Shown here in pieces: positions 1-7,264 of a DNA stretch of 28,174 bases. The DNA comes from CAYVKY01 sp964452115 (GTDB taxonomy: Bacteria; Bacteroidota; Ignavibacteria; Tepidaquicellales; Tepidaquicellaceae), in assembly GCA_964452115.1 (NCBI GenBank), contig CAYVKY010000013.1, positions 1 to 28,174 of the forward strand. Direction: 5' to 3'. Both the position numbers and the translations under genes were made by a program. The notes beneath the pieces were generated by a model. The model was not told the origin of the DNA and made no database searches. It saw nothing but the letters and a program-made list of their open reading frames with translations. Numbering within the stretch: position 1 is the first letter of the stretch; the number at the start of each line of letters is the position of its first letter.

Positions 1-323
1 CCCTTGAAAATTCTATATGTGATACATTAAATTTGTTTATATGCGATGATGATGTAATCCGTCAATATAATATGCGCTATCTCAGGCACGACTATGAAAC
101 GGATATAATAACTTTCAGATACGATAATGATGAAAGCGATGTTATAATTTCCGCCGAAACGGTGGAATCAAACAGCCGAAGATTCAAAACAGAATTTTCA
201 GATGAAATGTACAGGGTGATTATTCACGGAATGCTGCATATATGCGGCTATGATGACAATACTGTGTACAAAAGGAGGAAAATGAGAGATAAGGAAAATT
301 ATTACTTAAGATTTTTAAAATAA
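1..323 (+). CDS. ybeY: Endoribonuclease YbeY (16S rRNA maturation), 5' truncated
   Basis: YbeY is a metal-dependent single-strand endoribonuclease used in 16S rRNA 3'-end maturation and ribosome quality control in the cytoplasm. The reading frame is open back to the left edge of the window, entering at base 3. The TTG at base 33 is therefore probably internal and the true start lies outside. Visible family blocks are the N-R/Y-x-L-x-H-D-Y-x-T-D-I-I-T-F-like stretch (MRYLRHDYETDIITF), an I-S-x-E-T-V-x-x-N segment, and the metal site HGMLHICGYDD. The third metal ligand, usually His, is Asp here. As I recall, Bacteroidetes homologues (HGxLHLCGYKD) share this change. The next gene starts 6 bp downstream, so the two are probably co-transcribed. 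The identification is firm; only the N-terminus is missing. Confidence 0.92.
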   Translation, partial: LENSICDTLNLFICDDDVIRQYNMRYLRHDYETDIITFRYDNDESDVIISAETVESNSRRFKTEFSDEMYRVIIHGMLHICGYDDNTVYKRRKMRDKENYYLRFLK

Positions 324-329
324 CCAGCA

Positions 330-776
330 ATGTACGAAAGAATACTTGAAATAATTGCATTTATATTAAGCGAACTCAGATTAAGGAAAAATTTTGATGA
401 TATAGATTACAATGTATTGTCAAAATTCGGATATTCGGATACCGAAATAAATACCGCTATTGCATGGGTTCACCAGAAAATTGAATTGAAGGAAATTCTG
501 CCGGCTGCGGATATTGACGATACAAAAGCCATAAGGTTTTTTAATCCCGATGAAATGAAATTTTTCAGTCCCGAGGCATTGGGGTACCTGATGCTTTCCG
601 TGGAACTCGGAATAATTTCCGGTGAAGACAGGGAAATGATTCTTGACAGAGTTGTGATGTCAGGATATTCGAAAATCGAAATTAATGAAATGAAAATGAT
701 AATATCGGCACTCGTGCTGAAATCAAATAATCCAACAAACAGATTAATTCTTAATAATAACGAAACTGTTAACTGA
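330..776 (+). CDS. smg: Smg family protein (DUF494)
   Basis: This 148-residue protein matches the Smg/DUF494 family, whose molecular function is not established. The evidence is overall shape: a helical N-terminus (YERILEIIAFILSE), a D-x-x-x-L-S-x-x-G-Y/F-x-x-x-E-I segment followed by A-x-x-W, the block R-F-F-N-P-D-E around residues 69-75, a G-Y-L-M-L-x-x-E-L-G-I-I segment, and R-E-M-I-L-D-R-V near residue 100 before a C-terminal helix. Length is normal for the family. It lies between ybeY and topA. In gammaproteobacteria smg also sits directly beside topA (dprA-smg-topA), which supports the call. The start ATG follows ybeY by 6 bp and no clear Shine-Dalgarno sequence is visible. I assign no role. 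Confidence 0.8.
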   Translation: MYERILEIIAFILSELRLRKNFDDIDYNVLSKFGYSDTEINTAIAWVHQKIELKEILPAADIDDTKAIRFFNPDEMKFFSPEALGYLMLSVELGIISGEDREMILDRVVMSGYSKIEINEMKMIISALVLKSNNPTNRLILNNNETVN

Positions 777-812
777 CAGAGGAAAATATTAAAAGCATAA
801 AGACATTAAATT

Positions 813-3122
813 ATGACAAAGACATTAGTAATAGTTGAATCACCTTCAAAAGCGAAAACTATTAATAAATATTTAGGTAAAGATTATGTTGTCGAAGCAA
901 CAGTAGGGCACCTGACAAATTTACCATCGAATAAAATCAACGTTGACATAGAGCACGGATATACGCCTACATACGAAGTAATAAAAGGCAAAGAGAAAGT
1001 AATAAAGCAGATTAAATCGCTTGCTAAGCAATCTAAGGATATACTGATAGCAACTGACCCTGACCGCGAAGGCGAGGCGATTGCAGCAGATGTGTACGAT
1101 TACGTAAATTCTAAAGACAAAAATATTAAGCGCGTTCTCTTTAATGAAATAACAAAATCGGGAATTGAATCTGCACTTAAAGACCCGAAGGAAATTGACT
1201 GGAATCTTGTGGAATCACAGACAGCAAGGCGGGTGATGGACAGGATTCTCGGATATAAGGTAAGTCCGTTTCTGTGGAAAACATTTTATTTCGGCCTGTC
1301 GGCTGGCAGAGTGCAGTCGGTTGCCGTAAAACTTATCTGCGAGCGGGAAGAGGAAATACTCAAATTCAAACCGAAAGAGTATTGGTCAATTGAAGGAGTT
1401 TTTTCCAAAATATCCGGAAGCACAAAACCGTTCAAAGCAAAACTTTATAAAATAAATGATGACATCATAAAGTATAACGGTGAAAAGCCGAAAATTGAAA
1501 ATATTGATGAAGCGCATAAAATAGTTGAACTTCTGAAAGGCAATAAGTTTGTAATCAGCGACATTCAGACAAAGCGTGTACAGCGAAAACCTCAGGCACC
1601 CTTCACAACCAGTTCGCTTCAGCAGGCTGCATCTACGAGGCTCGGTTATTCTCCGAAGCGGACGATGATGATTGCACAGAAACTGTATGAAGGCGTTGAA
1701 ATCAAAAAAGGGGAAGGCAACGTCGGATTGATTACTTATATGAGAACCGATTCAACGCGAATTTCTAACGAAGCCTTAAAGCAGGTGAGGGATTACATCG
1801 GAAAAAGTTTCGGAAAAGATTATATCCCAAAAACAGCAAACTTATACGGAAAGAAAGTGCTGAATGCGCAGGAAGCACACGAAGCAATAAGGCCGACGGA
1901 CGTGAACATTACGCCGGATATGGTTAAGAAGCTTGATAAAAATACTGCCGCAATTTATAAATTAATCTGGGAAAGATTTGTTGCCTCGCAGATGGAAAAC
2001 GCTCAACTCGATCAGAAAACGGTTCTGCTGGAGGCAAAAAATATTTCTATTCAGAATGATGTTTACGTTTTTAAAGCAACGGGCAGCGAAATAATTTTTG
2101 ACGGTTTTCTGAAAGTATATCTTGATGTAAAAGAAGACGATGCAAAGGATGAAGAAGACCTGTCCATAATTCCGCAGGGACTTGAAACAGGCGATAAGCT
2201 CAACGCATTAAATATAGATAAATACCAGCATTTCACAAATCCGCCGCCGCGCTATACCGAAAGCAGTCTGATAAAACAGCTGGAATCGCTCGGAATCGGC
2301 AGGCCAAGCACGTTTGCATTAATTGTATCCACGGTTATTGACAGAAAATATGTTGATGTTCTTGAGCGGAGGCTGTATGCAACCAAGCTCGGCATTGCAG
2401 TTAATAAAATTCTGATGGAACATTTTTCCGATGTGATAAATTACAAATTCACCGCCAATATGGAAGAAGAGCTTGATACTATCGCAAACGGAAAATCCAC
2501 TTACAAAAAAGTGTTAGACGATTTTTACATTCCGTTTGAAAAAGATTATCTTGTAGCGGATTCAAAAGCAAAAGATATAAAAGCAAATCTGATTGAAAAA
2601 ACCGATATCCTGTGCCCGGAATGCGGTGCGGAAACCGGAGCAAAGATGCTGAAGAAATGGGGAAGGAACGGTCTTTTCCTTACCTGCGAGCGCTATCCGA
2701 AATGCAAAGGTTCTATGTCGGTTGAAGATGAAGGAAGAAAGCAGGAACTTCCGCAGCAGGAAATTATCTGCGATAAATGCGGTGCTCCGATGGCAATTAA
2801 AATCAGCAAATATGGAAAATTTTACGGATGCACAAATTATCCGAAATGCAAAAACACAAAGCCGATTACGCTCGGCATCACCTGTCCGAAATGCGGCAAG
2901 GGTGAAATTGTGCCAAGGATGAACGGCAGAAGCAAAAGAAGATTTTACGGCTGCACAAATTATCCCGAATGCGATTTTCTGACAAATTTTGAACCTGTTA
3001 TCCAGACCTGCACGAAATGCGGAAATAATTTTCTCGAAAAGAAAAAAGACAAAGAGGGCACGGAGTTTCTGCAGTGTCCGAAGTGCAAGGAAAAATATAA
3101 AATAATAGAAAAAGTTGAATAA
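813..3122 (+). CDS. topA: DNA topoisomerase I (type IA) with C-terminal zinc ribbons
   Basis: A 769-residue type IA topoisomerase that relaxes negatively supercoiled DNA through a 5'-phosphotyrosyl intermediate. The TOPRIM domain opens with TLVIVESPSKAKTI (E9) and holds the D82-x-D84-x-E86 metal triad in ATDPDREGEAIA. The catalytic tyrosine is Y309 in TYMRTDSTRIS. GYKVSPFLWK, SAGRVQSVAVKL and GIGRPSTFA are further family blocks. The C-terminus (about 605-765) carries four CxxC...C zinc-ribbon units beginning at CPEC, CDKC, CPKC and CTKC; the fourth is CTKC...CPKC. These bind single-stranded DNA in relatives. The gene starts 36 bp after smg, and its stop overlaps the TTG start of the recombinase, so smg-topA-xer look like one unit. 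Confidence 0.97.
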   Translation: MTKTLVIVESPSKAKTINKYLGKDYVVEATVGHLTNLPSNKINVDIEHGYTPTYEVIKGKEKVIKQIKSLAKQSKDILIATDPDREGEAIAADVYDYVNSKDKNIKRVLFNEITKSGIESALKDPKEIDWNLVESQTARRVMDRILGYKVSPFLWKTFYFGLSAGRVQSVAVKLICEREEEILKFKPKEYWSIEGVFSKISGSTKPFKAKLYKINDDIIKYNGEKPKIENIDEAHKIVELLKGNKFVISDIQTKRVQRKPQAPFTTSSLQQAASTRLGYSPKRTMMIAQKLYEGVEIKKGEGNVGLITYMRTDSTRISNEALKQVRDYIGKSFGKDYIPKTANLYGKKVLNAQEAHEAIRPTDVNITPDMVKKLDKNTAAIYKLIWERFVASQMENAQLDQKTVLLEAKNISIQNDVYVFKATGSEIIFDGFLKVYLDVKEDDAKDEEDLSIIPQGLETGDKLNALNIDKYQHFTNPPPRYTESSLIKQLESLGIGRPSTFALIVSTVIDRKYVDVLERRLYATKLGIAVNKILMEHFSDVINYKFTANMEEELDTIANGKSTYKKVLDDFYIPFEKDYLVADSKAKDIKANLIEKTDILCPECGAETGAKMLKKWGRNGLFLTCERYPKCKGSMSVEDEGRKQELPQQEIICDKCGAPMAIKISKYGKFYGCTNYPKCKNTKPITLGITCPKCGKGEIVPRMNGRSKRRFYGCTNYPECDFLTNFEPVIQTCTKCGNNFLEKKKDKEGTEFLQCPKCKEKYKIIEKVE

Positions 3123-4050
3123 CAGTTTTTATACTTATATAAACCGTTTTCTGGAATACCTGAAAGGTATCAGAAATTATTCACCGAAAACGGTTATATC
3201 GTATAAAACGGATTTATTCCAGTTTGCATTTTTCCTGAAAGAATTTTATGAAACCGGTGATGAGGTTAATATTGACCTTAAACAAATTGATGTATTTGCA
3301 CTGAAAAGTTTTCTTGCGTATCTTTATGAGCAGCAAAAAATTGATATTAAAAAAATCCCAAAATATACTAATAAATCAGTTTCGCGGAAAATATCAACAC
3401 TGAAGTCATTTTTCAGATTTCTGAAAATGCAGAAGCTCATTGAAAAAAATCCTTCGGTGAGACTAATTTTTCCGAAGCTCCCCAAAAAGCTTCCTTCATA
3501 CCTGACGGAGGATGAAGTTACATCAATGCTTGACCACAAATCCGCGGCGGATACAAAGCTGCTGGACAAGGCTGTGCTCGAACTTTTTTATTCGACCGGA
3601 ATAAGGTTATCCGAACTGATAAATTTGAAAACATCAAATGTGGATTTCTATTCCGGACATATCAAAGTGCTCGGAAAAGGTTCGAAATACAGAATTGTAC
3701 CGTTCGGAAAAAAGGCAAAAGAAGCGATGGAAAACTACAGGCAGATAAGGGAAATCTGTGATATAAAAAAATCGGAATATTTTTTTATTGATAATAAGGG
3801 AAATCAACTTTACCCGATGAAAGTAAACAGGCTTGTCAAAAAAAATATTTCGGCGGTTTCAAAAATCAAGAAAAAATCTCCGCACATATTAAGACATACA
3901 TTTGCCACGCATCTCATTAACAAGGGCGCAGAAATCCGTCCTGTCAGCGAAATGCTCGGTCACTCGAGCCTTTCAACAACGCAGATATATTCACATTTGT
4001 CACTGGAAACGCTGAAAAAGGCTTATAAACAGTCACATCCTAAAGCATAG
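3115..4050 (+). CDS. xerC: Tyrosine recombinase XerC/XerD type
   Basis: A 311-residue site-specific tyrosine recombinase of the Xer type, expected to resolve chromosome dimers at a dif-like site. The N-terminal SAM-like DNA-binding domain is at about 5-110 (FLEYLKGIRNYSPKTVISY) and the catalytic domain at about 130-305. All active-site residues are present: R164 (STGIRLSEL), K188 (GKGSKYRIV), H257 and R260 (HILRHTFATHL), H283 (LGHSS) and nucleophile Y292 (QIYSH). The R-to-K spacing of 24 equals that of E. coli XerD. There is no Met near the N-terminus; the TTG at 3115 overlaps the topA stop by 8 nt and gives the family's usual N-terminal length. XerC, XerD and XerA cannot be told apart from this alone. 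No second Xer gene or dif site was recognised in the window. Confidence 0.88.
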   Translation: MNNSFYTYINRFLEYLKGIRNYSPKTVISYKTDLFQFAFFLKEFYETGDEVNIDLKQIDVFALKSFLAYLYEQQKIDIKKIPKYTNKSVSRKISTLKSFFRFLKMQKLIEKNPSVRLIFPKLPKKLPSYLTEDEVTSMLDHKSAADTKLLDKAVLELFYSTGIRLSELINLKTSNVDFYSGHIKVLGKGSKYRIVPFGKKAKEAMENYRQIREICDIKKSEYFFIDNKGNQLYPMKVNRLVKKNISAVSKIKKKSPHILRHTFATHLINKGAEIRPVSEMLGHSSLSTTQIYSHLSLETLKKAYKQSHPKA

Positions 4051-4060
4051 GCATAAAAAG

Positions 4061-4091
4061 AAAAGCCCTCGGGAGTAATCGAAGGCTTTTT
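4061..4091 (+). terminator. Rho-independent terminator-like hairpin after xer
   Basis: An interrupted stem pairs AAAGCC-C-TC with GA-A-GGCTTT around a short loop and runs into T5. It lies about 10 bp after the xer stop and before the next gene at 4219, so it plausibly ends the ybeY-smg-topA-xer transcript. One internal C/A mismatch weakens it. Confidence 0.6.
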
Positions 4092-4218
4092 GAGGTTAAA
4101 ACCGGTGGGATAAAAATTGTTGTTGGAGTATATGTACAATAATTTATAAAAATAATTCTGCAAAATCAATAAACTTATTCCCTGTTAATAAAATTCGTAA
4201 ATCATTATCTTTACAGAT

Positions 4219-4530
4219 ATGAAAATACAGTTAAAAGACATTTGCCACGGCAGGAGCGGAGATAAAGGCGATGCTGCAAACATCGGACTGATAGCATACA
4301 CGAAGGAAAACTATGAACTGATAAGGGAAAAAGTAACGGCTGAAAAAGTGAAACAGCACTTTGCAGGTATCTGTAAGGGAGATGTGGAGCGATATGAAAT
4401 GCCGAATATAAACGCTCTGAACTTTATTTTGCATAACACTCTGGGCGGCGGCGGTACAGTGTCGCTGAAGCTGGATGCGCAGGGGAAAACTCTTGCTTGC
4501 GCACTTTTAAAAATGGAAATTGAAATATAA
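4219..4530 (+). CDS. Stand-alone AtuA C-terminal-like (ferredoxin-fold) domain protein
   Basis: A 103-residue protein resembling the C-terminal domain of AtuA/DUF1446 proteins, which are linked to acyclic terpene and related acyl-CoA catabolism. Family blocks visible are HGRSGDKGDAANIGLIAY at 10-27, the helix REKVTAEKVKQHFAG, the V-E-R-Y-E-M-P-N-I-N-A-L-N-F block near 58-70, and LGGGGTVSLKLDAQGKTL near 74-92. In longer homologues this domain follows a large DUF1446 domain. Here it starts with its own ATG and no DUF1446 gene lies nearby, so it is free-standing. It follows the terminator at 4061-4091 and ends 5 bp before prfB, so it may head the prfB transcript. The biochemical role is unknown to me. 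Confidence 0.75.
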   Translation: MKIQLKDICHGRSGDKGDAANIGLIAYTKENYELIREKVTAEKVKQHFAGICKGDVERYEMPNINALNFILHNTLGGGGTVSLKLDAQGKTLACALLKMEIEI

Positions 4531-4535
4531 AAATA

Positions 4536-5631
4536 ATGTACGAACAGCAATTATATAAATTAAAAGATTCAAACGAAAAACTGAATCAGCTCCGGAGGTT
4601 CCTTTGAAGTTGATGAAAAGAAAAATACAATAAAAACTCTCGAGACTCAGACTCAGGCAGCGGATTTCTGGGATGACAATAAATCCGCTCAGGCATTACT
4701 TCAGAAAATTTCGAATCTGAAAAAAATTACGGAAGAATATTTTTCCGTTGAAAATGATTATAATGACATTATCACGCTGATTGAACTCGCAGAATCCGAA
4801 CAGGCGGCAGATATGGAAGAGGAAATAAATTCGGGAATAGCTGCATTCAATAAAAAGCTTGATGACCTTGAATTCCGCAAGATGCTTTCGGATTCCGATG
4901 ATATCAGAAATGCAATTCTGACAATCAATTCAGGTGCAGGCGGAACGGAGTCGCAGGACTGGGCAGAAATGCTGCTGAGGATGTATCTCAGGTATGCCGA
5001 GAAAAAAGGTTTCAGAGCGAATCTGATTGACAGGCTTGACGGCGACGGTGCAGGAATAAAATCCGCAACCGTCGAAATTGAAGGCGATTATGCATACGGA
5101 TTTCTTAAGGCGGAAAACGGAGTTCACAGGCTTGTGAGGATATCGCCGTTTGATGCAAACAAAAAGCGCCATACGTCGTTTGCAGCGGTCTTCGTAACTC
5201 CGATAATCGAAGACGAAATTGAAATTGAAATCAATCCTTCCGATATAAGGATTGATACTTTCCGCTCGGGCGGTGCCGGCGGACAGAATGTAAATAAAGT
5301 TGAAACGGCAATCCGCATTACACACGAACCTTCGGGCATTGTTGTTCAGTGCCAGAATGAGCGCTCACAGCTTCAGAATAAAATGAAAGCAATGCAGATG
5401 CTGAAGTCAAGATTGTATATGCTTGAAAAAGAGAAGGAGCAGGAAAAACTGAATGATGTAGAGAAATCCAAGAAAAGAATTGAGTGGGGAAGTCAGATAA
5501 GGAGTTATGTGTTTCATCCTTATAATATGGTCAAAGATCACCGGACGGATTATCAGACAAGCGATACACAGGGAGTGATGGACGGCGATCTGGACGAATT
5601 TATTAAAGCATATTTATTAAGCGGAAAATAA
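4536..5631 (+). CDS. prfB: Peptide chain release factor 2, programmed +1 frameshift
   Basis: RF2 releases the nascent peptide at UGA and UAA codons. The gene is read in two frames. Frame 0 runs from ATG 4536 for 23 codons and ends ...CTC CGG AGG TTC CTT TGA, with the stop at 4605-4607. Skipping T4605 continues as L-E-V-D-E-K-K in the frame ending at 5631, giving about 364 residues, close to the 365 of E. coli RF2. The stop-recognition tripeptide SPF is at 203-205 and the catalytic GGQ at 248-250 (RSGGAGGQNVNK). The tail HPYNMVKDHRTDYQT is typical. If the shift is missed, the protein would be wrongly started at ATG 4813, losing about 90 residues. The stop overlaps the permease ATG by one base (TAATG). 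Confidence 0.96.
4593..4607 (+). promoter_or_regulatory. RF2 autoregulatory +1 frameshift site
   Basis: An internal Shine-Dalgarno-like CGGAGG (4593-4598) is followed by a 3-nt spacer, the slippery codon CTT (4602-4604) and an in-frame TGA (4605-4607). This matches the E. coli element (AGGGGG, 3 nt, CTT TGA) in composition and spacing. When RF2 is scarce, the ribosome pauses at UGA and slips +1 on CUU to make full-length RF2. Confidence 0.95.
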
Positions 5632-6848
5632 TGAATATAAAGTATTTCATAGCGAAGCGGTATCTGTTTTCAAAAAAGGAATCGAAGTTCATTTCTTTTA
5701 TCACTTACATTTCCGTTGCGGGAATTGCCCTCGGTGTTGCGGTGCTTATCGTTACGGTTTCGATTCTGGCAGGTTTTGAAAATGAAATACAGGATAAGGT
5801 TGCAGGGCTCGTGTCGCATATGCAGATTAGTTCTTTCAAATCCGAAGGAGTAAGAAATTACAATGATGTAATCAAAAACATTAAGGCAACGATTCCTGAA
5901 ATTACTTCGGTTTCTGCATTTGTTCAGCGGGAATGCGTACTGAGATACAAGGACAACATTGAAGGCGTGCTGTTGAAGGGCATTTCCGGCGTAGATGAGC
6001 TTACAGGCGCCCGCAGCCACATACTGCACGGTGAAGCCAATGTTCAGAAAATTGATTCAACATATTCGCGCATAATTATCGGCGATAAAATTGCTTCAAA
6101 ATACAATATTCAGGTCGGGGATAGAATTATTATTTTCGGACTGAAAGGCATCCCGTCACCCGCAAATCAGCCTAAGATAAAGCAATTCAAAGTGTCGGGG
6201 ATATATGAATCCGGTCTTAAGGATTACGATGACCTTATTGTTTACACCGACCTTGAAACAACTCAGAAACTTTTTGATATGCCGGAAACTGTAAGCGGTA
6301 TTGAAATGAACGTCAATGACGTCAGAAACGTCGAAGTGATTTCAGAAAAAGTGAGGAATGTAATCAGGTATCCGCTGAATGTAAAAACACTTCACGAACT
6401 CTACCGGGAACTTTTCACGTGGGTTGAACTTCAGAAAGCACCGACACCAATAATACTGGGACTGATAATTATTGTCGCCACGTTTAATATCATCGGTTCA
6501 CTTCTGATGATGATACTGGAAAAGACACAGTCAATCGGAATTCTGAAATCGCTCGGTTTCGGCAATTTTTCAATTATGAAAATATTTTTTTATGACGGAC
6601 TGATAATCGGAGTGATTGGAATTCTGATTGGAAATATCGTAGGCGTAGGGCTGTCGCTTCTGGAACTGAATTTTAAATTTTTCAAACTTCCGGATGTTTA
6701 CTATATGAAAAACGTGCCGATACTGCTTGACCCGCTTAACATCATATTTATTTCGCTGATTACATTTATTCTGATTATGCTGGCAACGTTAATTCCGTCA
6801 TTTATAGCATCACGATTTGAACCTGTTAAATCATTAAGATTCGTTTAA
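5631..6848 (+). CDS. LolC/LolE-type ABC transporter permease (FtsX/MacB fold)
   Basis: A 405-residue inner-membrane protein of the lipoprotein-releasing LolC/E family, which extracts lipoproteins from the inner membrane together with the LolD ATPase. The N-terminus IKYFIAKRYLFSKKESKFIS precedes the first membrane segment (about 20-47). A large periplasmic domain (about 50-268) follows, then three membrane segments near 273-297, 317-344 and 368-393. The conserved EKTQSIGILKSLG loop after the second segment and the C-terminal PSFIASRFEPVKSLRF are family hallmarks. The start overlaps the prfB stop by one base, so the two are translationally linked. No LolD-like ATPase is adjacent; the ATPase at 20776 looks MlaF-like instead. 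The exact exported substrate cannot be read from sequence. Confidence 0.85.
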   Translation: MNIKYFIAKRYLFSKKESKFISFITYISVAGIALGVAVLIVTVSILAGFENEIQDKVAGLVSHMQISSFKSEGVRNYNDVIKNIKATIPEITSVSAFVQRECVLRYKDNIEGVLLKGISGVDELTGARSHILHGEANVQKIDSTYSRIIIGDKIASKYNIQVGDRIIIFGLKGIPSPANQPKIKQFKVSGIYESGLKDYDDLIVYTDLETTQKLFDMPETVSGIEMNVNDVRNVEVISEKVRNVIRYPLNVKTLHELYRELFTWVELQKAPTPIILGLIIIVATFNIIGSLLMMILEKTQSIGILKSLGFGNFSIMKIFFYDGLIIGVIGILIGNIVGVGLSLLELNFKFFKLPDVYYMKNVPILLDPLNIIFISLITFILIMLATLIPSFIASRFEPVKSLRFV

Positions 6849-6908
6849 TTTGCATTGAAAAAATTAAATAAATCTAATATATTTATTAATTATTAATTTA
6901 TTTTATAA

Positions 6909-7196
6909 ATGAAGAAGAATAAGACAAAACCTAATTACAAATTGACACAACAGTTATCTGCAAAGAAAGCTGCTGCAGGTAAGAAAAGAAATCCGTTTAA
7001 AGAACGCGGAGTTGAAGAATATATTGACTTTCGTGATGTGAAATTGCTTACGAGATTTTTGAATGAACAGGGCAAACTTCTTCCCGCAAGAATTACAGGT
7101 GCGTCAGCAAAAATGCAGAGAAAACTAACGACTGCCGTGAAAAGAGCACGCCACCTTGCATTTCTTCCATTTGTAAGTGAAGGTTCAAGATATTAA
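6909..7196 (+). CDS. rpsR: 30S ribosomal protein S18 (bS18)
   Basis: A 95-residue basic protein of the small ribosomal subunit platform. The core is recognisable: EYIDFRDVKLLTRFLNEQGKLLPARITGASAKMQRKLTTAVKRARHLAFLPF (given by blocks: YIDFRDVKLLTRF, GKLLPARITGAS, RKLTTAVKRARHLAFLPF). The N-terminal extension (about 1-33) is Lys-rich, as is common. There are no cysteines, so this is a zinc-free form. It has a 60-bp AT-rich leader after the permease gene and its own terminator at 7223-7254. The usual partners rpsF, ssb and rplI are absent from its flanks, so it seems to be expressed alone here. The ATG at 6909 is the only reasonable start. Confidence 0.95.
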   Translation: MKKNKTKPNYKLTQQLSAKKAAAGKKRNPFKERGVEEYIDFRDVKLLTRFLNEQGKLLPARITGASAKMQRKLTTAVKRARHLAFLPFVSEGSRY

Positions 7197-7222
7197 AAGT
7201 TATTAATTCATAAAAGTATTTT

Positions 7223-7254
7223 AAACTCCTTTGATTCATCGGGGAGTTTTTTTA
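7223..7254 (+). terminator. Rho-independent terminator after rpsR
   Basis: Stem AAACTCC (7223-7229) pairs with GGAGTTT (7243-7249) around a 13-nt loop and runs into a T tract. It lies 27 bp after the rpsR stop and just before the thermonuclease gene, so rpsR transcription probably ends here. Confidence 0.8.
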
Positions 7255-7264
7255 TTTATAAAAA

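Noticed and set aside
4930..5325. Long reverse-strand open frames within prfB and other genes
   Set aside because: They lie fully inside strongly identified genes, have unlikely composition and no recognisable motifs.
4813..5631. A 272-residue RF2 starting at ATG 4813
   Set aside because: The upstream +1 frame encodes the normal RF2 N-terminal domain and joins frame 0 at a classic CTT-TGA shift site, so 4813 is an internal Met.
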